Below are positions 13,724-26,100 of a stretch of 64,000 nt of DNA, in pieces. The stretch is from Dermatemys mawii (lineage: Eukaryota > Chordata > Testudines > Dermatemydidae), in contig ML677343.1 of assembly GCA_007922305.1 (NCBI GenBank), positions 29,021,915 through 29,085,914 on the forward strand. The letters run 5' to 3'. The first letter of the stretch is position 1. Every line of letters starts with the position of its first letter. The notes under the pieces were generated by a model that made no database searches, was not told where the DNA came from, and worked only from the letters and a program-made list of their open reading frames with translations. The translations under genes were made by a program, and so were the position numbers.

Positions 13724-15188
13724 TGTAACCCTTCTGCCCATCAGAGTTGGCAGCAACAAGGGCCAGGTTCTGTATCCAGGGGTTCCATTCCAATAGCACA
13801 ATACAAAACCGGCTCGAGCCCCCACCCAGTGACCTGGGACAACCATATACCACCCCTCTGGGCAAGCACAGAGTCTGAGTGTACCAAAAGCCTTTTAATA
13901 ACAGGGAGAACCAATGTGGCATAATATTGGGGAAACACCACAAACAAGGTTAAACCAAACCATGGACCAGAAGCCCCACTCCCAGCAAATAGGCCGTGGC
14001 CTTCCCTTTGGCTCTTGAGTTCCACAACCCCAAAAAGTCACTCAATAGTCCCAAAAGTCCAACAGCCCAGGAGTCTCTGTTCTTGGTCAGTGCAGAGCTC
14101 AAAAGTTAATTGGCAGAGTCTTACCTCCCAGCCTGGGTGGAAGTGGAAGGTAGGGCAAGGGGCACCTTACGTGGTCCAAGGCCGACTGCGCCGCCTCTCT
14201 GTGGGGTTCCACTGCAGCCCTCACTGCAATCCGCTCTGCTCTGCTGGCCATCCCACGAAGTGCTCTGCTCGCCGATACTGAAACCGCTCTGCAGCGCCAG
14301 TCACTCCGCTAGCCCGTCCTGCTAGCCGACACACAGACAGCTCTGCGGTGCCAGTCACTCCATCAGCAGCACAAATAGCTCCGCTAGTCAACACACAGAC
14401 TGCTCTGCTGCGCCAGTCACTCCACTAGCTGTCCTGCTAGCCGACACACAGACAGCTCTGCAGTGCCAGTCACTCCATCAGCAGCACAAATAGCTCCGCT
14501 AGTCAACACACAGACTGCTCTACTGTGCCAGTCACTCCACTAGCCGTCCTGCTAGCCGACACACAGACAGCTCGGCTGCACCAGCCACTCTGCACTATGT
14601 TCAGGCCCCCTAACTTGAGACAGTGCTTAGTGATTTCTTTAGCTCTTAAGTGATTTCAGCATATAGCAGGGAAGCCTTAGTGCAGGTGCACCTGTGAGCC
14701 TAAAGTGATTTCAACTCAGCAGCCTGAACCCACGTTCCTAATAGAAGCAAAATTTAACTCTGACATGCCATACTGGAAAGAGGCAAGGTGCAATAGGCCT
14801 GTGGGGCTCTTAAAGAAAGCTCTCACCAAAAGATAGAGATACTTGTCACCAGCCTTTCTCAATCTCAAAGTGGTCTGAAACGCATGGCCCTTGCCCAGTG
14901 AGTGCTACCTAGATGATGGCGAGTCCCTCCATCATAACAAGGGCCAAGTACGTGGCCATAGTCCTTCATTCACAAAATCAGGGTAACATCACTTTATATT
15001 TCCTGCCCCAATAACATAGAAACTGGGGCTCCCACATCAGCCGAAGTGGCCATGTGGGCTGCTGTGGGCTCAGGTTAGGCGCAGTGGGTGTGTCTATGCA
15101 AATTGATCAGCCCCAAAGATATTTTCCATAACTCATTACAATTCCCACAGTTCGCCACCAGATGTCAGCATATATCTCATTCCTGACA
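13724..15188 (+). mobile_element. Putative LTR-type repeat carrying a tandem array
   Basis: Begins TGTAACCCTTCTGCCC, which I recall as the start of a turtle LTR, and a CA end (CATTCCTGACA) is reached at 15188. No target duplication supports these borders, and the right end is a guess. Confidence 0.35.
14295..14600 (+). repeat. Tandem repeat, unit about 115-116 bases, about 2.6 copies
   Basis: Units start at 14295, 14411 and 14526 with (C/T)GCCAGTCACTCC and share CTAGCCGACACACAGACAG and GTGCCAGTCACTCCATCAGC. Within the unit, two diverged half-repeats are visible. Confidence 0.9.
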
Positions 15189-16262
15189 CTGCTTACACAG
15201 TGATCAAAGAGATGATTGCTGCTCTTCCTCACCCCAGCCTCATCACTGGGAAATCATCCTGGAGACCGAGTCCCAGTACCAGGAAATACAGTACGATTCT
15301 TGCTGAGTTCTCCTGAAACAAAGCCCCAAACTATATTTGCCATTGTCACATGTGTAACTAGAGGAACATGGCCAAGTTCTTACCCTTTAAGGACTATCAC
15401 AGACCTCCCTGCTTTCTGCTCCACGTGAAAGGCACACTTCTTTGACCTTACCTTCTCTACCAAACACAGAGCACCACGTCTATGTATTAAAACAACAAAC
15501 ACCTACCAAAACAAGACACCCCACTGCTCACACTTCTCACTCTGGGGAGAGGATAAGAAAACAAACAACATGTGGCAGAGATGTAGCCACGTTTCTTAAT
15601 GTGTTTCAGGCAGGAGCTCAGATACTATGGGGATGAGTGTGGATAAGAAGGCGTATAGAACAGGATAGAAATAAAGTAACCCTCCATAGGCACATCACAC
15701 AACATTTCTCCCAATGGTGGGTATGGCAATAGCATGATGGGGACACAAGCCACTGAGGAATGTGACCACATCATGCAAGCCTCAAACAACTTCCTGTTTA
15801 TTTCAGGGTCCCATTCAGAAGTCTCTTCCCAGATTTTAAAACTTTCTATGGCGTTGCTGCGTCAAGTCTCATGGACTTAGAGCCTGATATACAGACCATT
15901 GAAATAAGTGAAAAGATTCCCATTGACTTCTTCAGCCTTTGGATGAGAGTCTTAATCTCTCTTTCTGCCCCCTTGCCAGCTTTCTCTGCTCATCTTGCGC
16001 CATCCTCTCTTACTCTAGTCTGCCACTCTTACTTCATGAGCCGCCTCTTCTGCAGCTCTTGGCACCCGAATCTGTCTGACTGTATTTCTTCATGTTGTCA
16101 ACTCTTGGCCTCATCTTTTCTCCTTGGCTCTGATTTTCCACTCACTTTTGCTCCAATTTGTAGGAGGCAAGGTGGGAGAGGCAAAATCTTTTATTGTACC
16201 AGCTTCTGCTGGTGAGAAAGATGTACGGCTTTCTTTGTGAAACACTTAGGGGATAGTTTGGA

Positions 16263-16510
16263 GACAGTGGGATCCAGGCCCGTAAGGTTCTATTCCTGGC
16301 TCTTCCACTAACCTGCAGGGTGATCTTGGGGAATCACATCATCTATCTATATCCCTATTCTCCCTCCCATCCTTGACTGTTTTCTAGTGTCTATTTAGAT
16401 TGAGAGTTCTTCACGGCAGGGGTTGTCTCTTACTGTGGGTCTATACACTAGCACCTAACTCAATGGGGCTCCGATCTCAGTGGGCAACTCTACCATAATA
16501 CAAATAATAA
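16263..16510 (+). mobile_element. MIR/L2-type relic
   Basis: A MIR-like GGCTCTTCCACTAACCTGC is followed by an L2-type tail (TTTAGATTGAGAGTTCTTCA, CACCTAACTCAATGGGGCTC and an AATACAAATAATAA end). Confidence 0.6.
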
Positions 16511-17018
16511 ATACCACTGGAACTACTCCATGTGGGTGCAAGGGTCTGTCCATGTGGATTTAGTAGTAGAAGTAGGCCCTGAAACTGAAGGGCATGTTAC
16601 ACATGTGCTCTTCTACAGGTAGGACATGCTGGAACACTCATTAGAGAAGCCTTTATGGCCAGTAATTTTTCCCCCGCTATGCAACATACTCATAAAATTG
16701 CTACTAACATTAAAGTAACTATTTAAATTGCTGTATGCAGTGTTGTGGTAGCCGCATTGATCCCAGGATATTAGAGAGACAAGGTGAGTGATGTAATACC
16801 ATTTGTTGGTGAGGGAATGGTCCAATAAAAGAGATTTGCTTACCCACCTTGTCTCTCTACTTAAATTGTCAACAGCTTGAATAGTATGTATGGATGGATT
16901 CATACAACGACTAGCCAATTGCAGAGTTCTTGATGAGAGTAAATAGCTGTCATCGGTGATGACAGGAAAAAGCCATCTCTAGCTCATCACATGACTCTCA
17001 TTCTTTCTCTCTTTGAAG

Positions 17019-17125
17019 CGGTGCAGAATGAACGGGACAGGATTAGCATTCGCAGGAGTAGCTATGAGGACAATGGATCACTGTCGATCACTGTACTGAC
17101 CCAGGCTGAGGCGATGGCACAGCAG
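17019..17125 (+). CDS. HNF4B: HNF4B exon: hinge/linker after the DNA-binding domain
   Basis: The acceptor is ctttgaag and the donor is gtaaga. The first two bases complete an Ala codon begun in the missing upstream exon; 35 codons then follow (VQNERDRIS to AEAMAQQ), ending in phase 0. It corresponds to the exon that follows the second zinc-finger exon in HNF4A and HNF4G. Confidence 0.9.
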
Positions 17126-20100
17126 GTAAGAAACACATTGATCGTTATTATTAGAAGGGCTTTATGGACATTTCGGATGGTGAACTTGTCCAACTAAGCA
17201 GGGATCAGTCTACTCAGTCCTTGGATGGCACTTAGATTGAACAACTAGTTGCAATGGGAAGCAATATTAATGATTCTCTCATATTTTATCTGGGTTGTTG
17301 CTGGAACAGTGCCCAAGATTCCTTGTAGGGGGTGTTGTGCTACTGGGGGTGCCCTATTTCAGAAGAGACACAAAACTGAATTCCTGACAACTTGAAGACA
17401 TTAAAGATCCCATTGCAACTAGGGTCAGATCCATGAAGGTAGTTAGGCTCCTAACTTCTGTAGAAATCAGTAAGCCTAAATTGCTTTGGGGATCTGGACC
17501 CTAGCATCTAATGTCCTGGCTCCAGGTCTGAGCAATTACATCCTACCTACCAATCCCCCTAGGTGGCCCAGCAGGATACAGTAGTCTTCTTCGCTTCTTA
17601 TCCTAAATTGCTGCATTGCCTTGCTGTACACTTCGTTTGCTTCATTTCACCCCAGTGGTGGCTGCATTTCAATGATACATGAAGACATTTCTGTAGGTAC
17701 TGTATACAACTTGTTAGGAACTTAGGCTTCTCTCACTATAAATGCAAGATCTGCAAACGTAAGAGCATTATTAGGGTAACAATTGTAGAGCTAATAAACT
17801 GGGATTTAAACCCAACGATCCTATCATCTTTTCCTTCCTCCCTTCCTCTTCCCTTACCACATGCTCCAAGGTGCAGTTTGATTTTAAAAACCAACAAATA
17901 AAGGCATCCTTTTAATTTTCAATACAAATGGTCCTTTTCTTCCAGACAGATGGTCCAGATTTTCTTTACATATAAAAATGTTTTCATTTCTTCAAGAATC
18001 GCTGCATTCGCAACATGGGTTAGAGAGCGTCACCTTTCAGGGCTTGTCTACGGGTGACATGAGGGAAGGGTATGACTGCGAAGTGCAGTAACATACTCAT
18101 CAAAGGGCACCGTGGAACGTTTAGTGCACTGCACAGTGCCCACAAGAAACAGTACTGGATGGCAAGCTGGCACATTGTAAATTCCCTCCCTGGCTTGCGA
18201 GGCCTGAACAAATCCTTAGTTAACACTGCTGGTCCCATTTGTTGCCACTGAGCTTTGACAAGAGAGAGGGAGATTGATGCATGTGAGGGTGTTTGTATTT
18301 TATAACAAGCTGCTGCTTAGGAGGCTGGGTGGGCTGACTGAGCGGCTTCTTTGGGTCTGCCATATTAAATAATTGGCAGGGCACTCAGGTCCTGTGCTTT
18401 TGATCAAAAGAAAGAAAATCCCTTCCTCAAGTCAAAGGACTTGATAATAAGCTGCTCCAGTCGTTATGCCTCTGTTGTGACACAGCACCACCCAGTGGAG
18501 ACTGCAAACATTCTTGTGTCATTGGTGTTCAACACTGGATCAAACATACAGGTCTCTGCAAATCATTGTGCATGTCAAACGTTCTATTTGAGATAAGACA
18601 AAATGAATGGATTTATGGAAACCCCATGTTAACTGTAAATCCCGTGATAGGTAGGAAACACTTGTTACACTCTCCTTGACCAGGCATTTTGTTCAACAAA
18701 GCAACTCTTAAGCCTGTTCTACCGTACAAATTCTGCTTTGTTTTTCGTTCAGTACTCCGCTCTGAGTCCAGTGCACAGTGCTGATATTGCAATGAAGAAG
18801 GTTGCAACCATCAATGATGTGTGTGAGTCCATGAAACAGCAGCTTTTAGCCCTTGTTGAATGGGCGAAATATATCCCAGCATTCTGTGAACTTCCACTGG
18901 ATGACCAGGTAATACAGGGCTCTGTGTCTGTCACTCTCTCAATCCATTTATATTTAATATAATATTTATTTAATATAAACACATAGTCCCTGCCCTTTAA
19001 TATCACACTGTGTTATATTCAATAGAATGCAAAAAATTCCTTGCAAGACAGGTGGAATTTTAAAGGGCTAGGCTTTTGTTATTACTAATTAATTAGAAAT
19101 GATTGCCACCCACGGAAGACAAGAAAAATATCGCATATGATCGGCTGAGCCATCACTGGGAATGATGGATCAAAAGGGAGGTTGTATTTTTTCTACCATC
19201 ATCTGCTGGTAGAAGAATACAATAGCCACTGTTTCCAGGGCAATATCAAATAAAATGTGTTCTCCTTTGTTCTTGCTTTGCACAATGAGTTTTGCTTTAA
19301 TGTTTTGAAGTGTAATGCTTCTAACATCTAAAGAGTCAAAGATTTATTCACATTAGTGTCGGATTTTACCCTCCGTTAGCCCAGGAGTAATTCCATTGAC
19401 TATAGTGGAGCTATTCCAGATTTGTCCTGATTTAAATTAAAGCAGAATTTTCCCCATTCTGTACACACCAATCACCTGACTGTTCTTCTGTCTGCTGTTA
19501 AAGTGTAATACACTCTGTTTCTTCCCTGTAATCTGCAGGTTGTCTTGCTAAGAGCCCATGCAGGAGAACACCTACTCCTGGGAGTTGCTAAACGGTCAAT
19601 ACCATATACAGATTTTCTATTATTAGGTATAATAATATAATTCATTCTTGCTTTGAAGTTTGCACAGATTTACATGCCGGATAATTATTACGTATCTTAC
19701 CCATCTGCAGTTCCCCTTGCATGCATCTAGCTAAGATATATTTCCCCTGTTATGCTTTATGCTGTTAAATTGTTGCTACTTTTCTCCAGAGGTAGCTGCA
19801 CTGCCATTGTGGATAAAGTCTTCTCTCCATAGAGCCTGTATATCGGTTTGTAGACCAAAGAGCTTGGGGAACTTTCTGAAAGTCAAACAATATATAAATA
19901 GGCAAGATCGTCATTGTATTTTAGCCAACAAACTGTATTGATAATTCAGGTGGCTAGGATGAAATTTTTTTGTTATGACAAAGAAAAAAATTAAATACAA
20001 ACCAAACCGTAGCCTCTTAACATGGTAACTTCAATTACAAAATGACACCAAACTACATGTAAACATGCACCTTCCACCTCTCTCCTATAGCATTGCTAGA

Positions 20101-23100
20101 ATTTCAGTATAAAGCTACTAAATTTTGCTTCCTTCCTAGTTTAAATTTAGGCACAATAAGCCTTGTGGCAACCCAGCTTTGGAACACTGGAGGGCAGACT
20201 TGCAATGAGCTTGGAGGAAGAAACCTCATGCTTTGCTCCCTGCTAGGTTTATGCCTCTGAGTATCTAATTCATAGATTCTATAGGCAGTAGGGAGCATTG
20301 TGATCATCTGGGCTGACCTCCTGGATAACACAGGCCATACAATTCCCCCAAAATAATTCCTAAAGCAGAGCTAAACTTGGATCAAATATTTCTACAAAAA
20401 ATTATACATGAGTAAGGCTACGATTTAGTCATGGAGGTCATAGAAGTCAAAGAATCTGTGACTTCCAGCGACCTCTATGACTTCAGCCTGCACTGGTCGG
20501 GAGCTGCAGGGTCCCCCATTGCCAGTGGGGGCAGGGAACTGCGAGGTATCCCCACTGCCTCTGGCTGCTGCCAGAGCTCCTGGCCATCAGGAGTGGTGGA
20601 GGAACCCCCCGAGCTCCAAGTCACCAAGGGTGGTGGAGGAATCTCCCCAAGCTCTGGGCTGCTGATGGCAGTGGGGGAACCTTTGAACTCCCAGCTGCCC
20701 AGGGTGGCAGGGGAACCGCTGAACTCCCAGCCGGTGGGGGAACCCCCAAACTCCCAGCTGCAGGGGGTCACTGGAGCTGTGGGCGCCAGGGGTACCCTTC
20801 AGATCCAGGCTCACAGAGGAGGTGAGGGCACCTCACAACTCCTGGCCCCCATAAGCAGAGGGGAACCCCTGGAGCTGCAGGCAGCAGGGATACCCCACAT
20901 CCCCCAGCTGCTGCAGGTGGCTCCTAGCCCCTGTGCAGCTGCCGTGCTTCAGCCAGCATGGAGACCCCCCCCCAATCCCTATTTTGTCACCATATTTTTA
21001 GTAAAAGTCATGGACAGGTCACGGCTGCTGTGAATTTTTCTTTTCTGCATGTGACCTGTCCATGACTTTTAGTAAAAATATGCACGATAAAATCTTAGCC
21101 TTATACCTGAGTTATGATATTCTTGTGGCCAGATGCTCAGACAGGTATAACAGGGCGTTACTCAGCACATAATGTTGACCTGATCTGCATGAACGGCTAT
21201 GGCAACTGCATGCAAAAATTGGGTAATTAAGCACACAAATGCATGTAAGTAGTTATTTGCCCATATCGATTCTGAATTTGAACATGAAATTGTGTGTGCA
21301 AATTATACACACAATCATGTGCTGCATTCTGAAATTATGGCTGTCGGTATCTGAAGAAAGGGGTGATTTGGTAATGCGCCACGTCCAAACAGCTGGTGTA
21401 AATGGCCGATACTGATGTTTTTCATCTCCTCAGGAAATGATTTCATCATTCCAATGCACTGCCCAGAACTGGAAATTGCCCGCGTAGCCATTCGAATCCT
21501 GGATGAGTTGGTAAAGCCCTTACGTGACATCCAGGTTGATGACAATGAGTATGCATGCCTTAAAGCGATCATATTCTTTGACCCAGGTAAGTCTCTCAGA
21601 TTTACTAAACCGCTATCATGAGTGGCAGATCAAGGGATAGCAAGAGAAGAATCTCGATAGAAATAAAATGGCACATAAGTGGGTGGAATGAAGGGTCCAG
21701 TCTGAAGGGCGGGGGAGGGGGGGAATGGATCATTTATGGCATTTCTTGATCCTCCTCCATTTTGTGGTGCTCCACTCCCTCATCTCCCCCAAGAAGCATA
21801 ATTGCAAGGTTTGTAAGTATTAAAGCAGAAATAATGGAATTTGTCATTAGGTCAAGGATTAGGAATCCCAGAATCTGTCTGCTATCTTGGCTACTTATGA
21901 CAGCTCACAGGCAGTAGTTATGCTTTTCCATTGGTTCCCAGCTGTAAAGGAGTAATTCTTGGCAGTGCATTAGCAGGCAAGCTAAAAGTGGTCTTTTCCT
22001 GGAGACATCTCTATTATTTGCAAAGTGTTAGCTCCAGCCCGAGAGACATGCAGAACCTTACAGAACCTTCAGGAACTGAGCTGCTTCCAGAGTTTACCAC
22101 ACTCAGTGATATATATCAACAGAAAATGAGGACATGCATGCCTATATTTAATTTTTCAGTGAATTTAGCAAACAGAAGGGGGATTAAATCAGAGGCCAAG
22201 AAGGAGCATAAAAGCCTCAAATGGTTAGGCCTCGAAAAGTGATGATTGCCTGCAGTTTCCATCAACATCAGGAAGGATGCTGCAACGTCTCACATTGGCA
22301 GCTTAAGAACATAAAATGACAGAATAAAGAGAAGATTTGGGGAAAAGAGATCTGGAAATTAGGGCCTGATTTGAAGCCCATCAGAATGAATGAGAGTCTT
22401 TCCGCTGACTTCAGTGGCTTTGGATTAGGCTCCAAGTGAGACAAATGAAGGCACCTTCCAGGGTTTATGAGAACATTACAAATGGTCGGGGCTCTAAAAA
22501 ATAACAGTCTTTCGGTAGGCCCGTGTCTTATCACTTGTTAGCAGGGCCGGATTAAGACCTTTAGAGGCCCTAAGCACTGAAAAGATTATGGTGCCCCCCC
22601 TCATGTAATTCAAAATAAAAACAATACTATACCATAAAATACAATTTTATTTTTCAAAATGACACAAAACTTACATGTATGCTGAAATTAAAATAGCTCC
22701 TTTCTAGATTTTCTGATTGCAAAATTCTGGATAAATTTATCAAAGCTGACTCGACGAAGCATGTCTGCTTCCATACACAACATGGAAAGTGAATCAAGTC
22801 TGTCCTGACACATTGGTGTTCTCTGAGGGCTTTTTATTATTTTCATCTGAGAAAAAGAGCGTTCTGCAGAGCAGTTAGTAATCATCAATGTTAGAAAAAT
22901 ATGTAATGTGAGCTCCACATTTGGAAATACACATTGTATTCTGTCTTTCAATATTGTGTCATGAAGATCAATGTGACTGAATTTCATTTTTCCTGTTTCG
23001 TTAAACTTTGTGCACATAAAACAGTGGAACTGCTGTACTTCTCCACAGAGATTCATGTTCAAGTCAACAGGGTATGAGTCAACTAGCTTTTGGGAACCTT

Positions 23101-26100
23101 GTGGATATTGTTCATCAGATAAGTCCATATCGCTTAGAAAAGAAAATCTACTTGATACTTCTTTGTACACTTCACCTCTCCTCTTCATAGGAGCTTCAAG
23201 TTATCAATTATAGCGTAGTTGCACTATCATCATTTGCTTGTTTTTTCCTGATTTGCTTGTGGGACTGGGCTTCTTTGTAGTTAGGATCAGGCAAGATATC
23301 TTTTGATATGTCTTCAAATCTTTCGAAATTATTCCTCCAACTGTGTAAGTGGTCTGCTAATGATTGACAGAGGTCTGCACATGTTTTCAAATCCAATTCT
23401 TTTTCTTGGAGAGCTTTACTTCTGTGGTAAAAGTGGTGTAAAATTTCATTCCACATGGTCAACATGAATACAAACTCTAGTTCTTGCATCATGTTTTCTA
23501 CCTCTTGAATAGTTTCTCCCTTTTGTGATTGGTCTTCAGCTATACTTTCTAATGCATCCACAATCTTTGAGTAGGACTCCAGAATTGCTCTTGTTGTCAC
23601 AGGATGTGCCTCCCAGCGAGTATTAGAAAGAGATTTCAACACACGATCATTGCCCAAATATGTTTTAAGAACTGCCCATTGGTGTGTTGAGGCAAAGAAA
23701 AATGTATAAAGTAACTGGACTGTTGAGAAAAAACTTACTGCCACTGGAGTGTAAGGAAGTCTAACAAAGTTCTGATTTTTCGCATGATGACTACTTCAAT
23801 GATTTTTTTTTGAAATATCAATTTTTTAAAAAAAAAATCTCTTTTTTTGGTGCCCCCTGCTTTGCTGGTGCCCTAAGCACGTGCTTAGTCTGCCTATTGG
23901 GTAATCCAGTCCTGCTTGTTAAAGTTGAGTCGTTTGACCAAAAGTTGCTGAACGCTGGGCTAGACTCCACATGGGGAGTAATACAAATTGCAAACTATGA
24001 ATGAAGGGGCTAGGCCGGGGCCCCTTGCATACAAAGAGAGAGGAGTGCAACTCAAAGGCAGCGCCTGCAGTATAACTTTAGAGACCAGCTGCTTTCCTAG
24101 CTCACATGGTCCTGAGCAGCTCTGTTCCTTACTGAAACCCCCTTGCTGAGTGCTATCCATCCATCCCTCTGTCCACCCCACCACCTATCTTTTACTCACA
24201 TGACCCCTCTACTGTAACATCTGAGCCCTTCACAACACTCCTCTGAGTCAGAGAAGTGCTTTTATCCTGACTTTACAGGTGGAGAACTGAACCTAGCTCA
24301 ATGCCAAATGAGACATCCTTCTACTATACTTACCTGTCACCGTATGTGTCTTCAATTCATTTCTCATCATGGCCCTGAACCGGGTATGTGGAGGGCTGCA
24401 GCCTTGGAACCACATACCTAATGGGAGAAGACTCCTTCATCCATACTCTTCATGACTGTCCTGAACAGACTAAACTGCAGGCACCCAGCCTTACCTACCG
24501 CTCCTTAAACATTGAAAGTTGCTTCAATTCTTTGGGCCAGACTGGGTGAAATTTCCAAAGAGCCTAAAAGCACCTGGACTGGAGTAAGAAAAGATTTGTT
24601 AGGAACATACAGAGAAAATCCAACTAAAAGAATAGAAATGTGCTGCATAGTACATCTAGACTTATGCGCTTCAAAAGCTAAGGCAGATGCCATAAGTCCC
24701 AACTCCATTAGTTACAATATACAAAGCCTCTTTCCTGGCCCAGCAGGGCAGTGTATTTCAGACCCAGCCTGTGGTCCAAGGTGTTCTGAGCATCTTCTCT
24801 TTTTGTGTGATCCCTCAGGTAGCCCTTTCAGGTTACGGCACCATTCCCACAACACTGTTTACACAGATGAAGTCCATTAGGCGGATAGGATAGTCTCTCA
24901 TGAAGCATGCCCTGGATGGCTCCCAAATCTGTTCAGGATTATTCTCACTTCATTGGACAGATAGTTTTTGATCCTGATTTCCCTTGACTATTCTATAAAG
25001 GCTTTTATACTGAGCTCATCCCTGTTAGTATGCCAGATCTGCATTAAGAAATTTGACTACACAGCTGTCACCCGTTGTTTGTTCTCTCAGCCTCTCCCGA
25101 GCGAGAGGCTTGTACAGTGGGTGTGCCTTCATCTGGTAGTGTCTTTTTTTTTAACTATATAGCTGTTGCTTTGTTTTGATGTTAGAGAAGGCAGGTCGAA
25201 GGAATGTGCCTTGCAGCTGAAATGGAAAGTGGGATGGTGTGGGTAGGTCTTTAGTTACTGGGACAGTCTCAGCTCAGCCCCCCACAAGAAAGTTATGTCA
25301 TCCACACACATGAATTTTACTCCTATTGTTGAGAGTTCCATCGTGCCAAAGGTGGGGAGTTGTCAGCCGTAGTCTTTGCCCTGGAGCTTTAAAACAATCT
25401 TTCAGATGGCCTGTGCACAGGCTGTGGAGTGCTTTGAAGATTGGGGGGGCAAGACTCTGAATGGGACTAGGAAATCTGTGGTGCATCTATTGAAAAGGTG
25501 TACCACATTTCCATGAGGCATTCATGCAACAGCTGTTTCTCAGCTCTACCTTCACAAGCTATTGCCCCACAGGCCTCTACACCCCAAGCAACACCCTTTG
25601 TTGGCCTAAAAATCCTGGCCATGATTTTGAAAGATAAAAGACAGGCCCCTAAATAAATGTTTATCCCTCAAAAGAAGTGGCCTGGTTTTTCAGAAGGGCC
25701 GAGCACACGCTAAATTCAGTGGCAGTGGCTGGGTTCTCAGCACTTTGCTTGTCTTTTGGGGCATAAAATAAGTTAAGCTCCTATTTGTCATATCTTTCCC
25801 TTTGCTTGTTAGCATGCGTGGCAGGTGACCACCACCCCCCACACTCCTCCGCCAAGAGAGGTTAGCTTGCCGGTCGCATCCCTTCTGCCTGAGGCCTCTA
25901 CCTCTATGGTTGGCAGAGTCCCAGCTGGCCTGCCCCAGCCACCGCAGCTGTGCTGGCCAGCCCAACCCCCAGGCTGGCCCCAGTACCAGGCTACGGGCCA
26001 GCTCCAGCCAGAGCTTCTGGATCAATGTCCGGGCTGGCCTGAGCTGCCCCTGGCCACCGGTAGGCCCGAGCCCTGAGCTCCAGGCCACTGGCTGAAGCTG

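Larger units (their letters stand above)
1..17018 (+). other. Non-coding, repeat-rich stretch upstream of the first visible HNF4B exon
   Basis: Most likely an intron, because the exon at 17019 begins with two bases of a split codon. I looked for the zinc-finger exons (CxxCGDRATGKHYG, NQCRYCRLKKC) and did not find them. The stretch holds CR1 ends, hAT-type hairpin elements, MIR/L2 relics, a Penelope tail, a (GT)n tract with an assembly gap and a putative LTR with a tandem repeat, all listed separately. Much of the rest is AT-rich sequence in which I see nothing. Confidence 0.6.

Noticed and set aside
16738..16860. Short inverted segments around GTTGTGGTAGCCGCATTGAT and CCACCTTGTCTCTC
   Set aside because: They look like a decayed repeat end in front of the HNF4B exon, but no clear family, borders or duplication could be read.
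20431..21033. 200-codon open frame
   Set aside because: It lies wholly inside the TIR element 20413-21103 and translates its GC-rich imperfect repeats.
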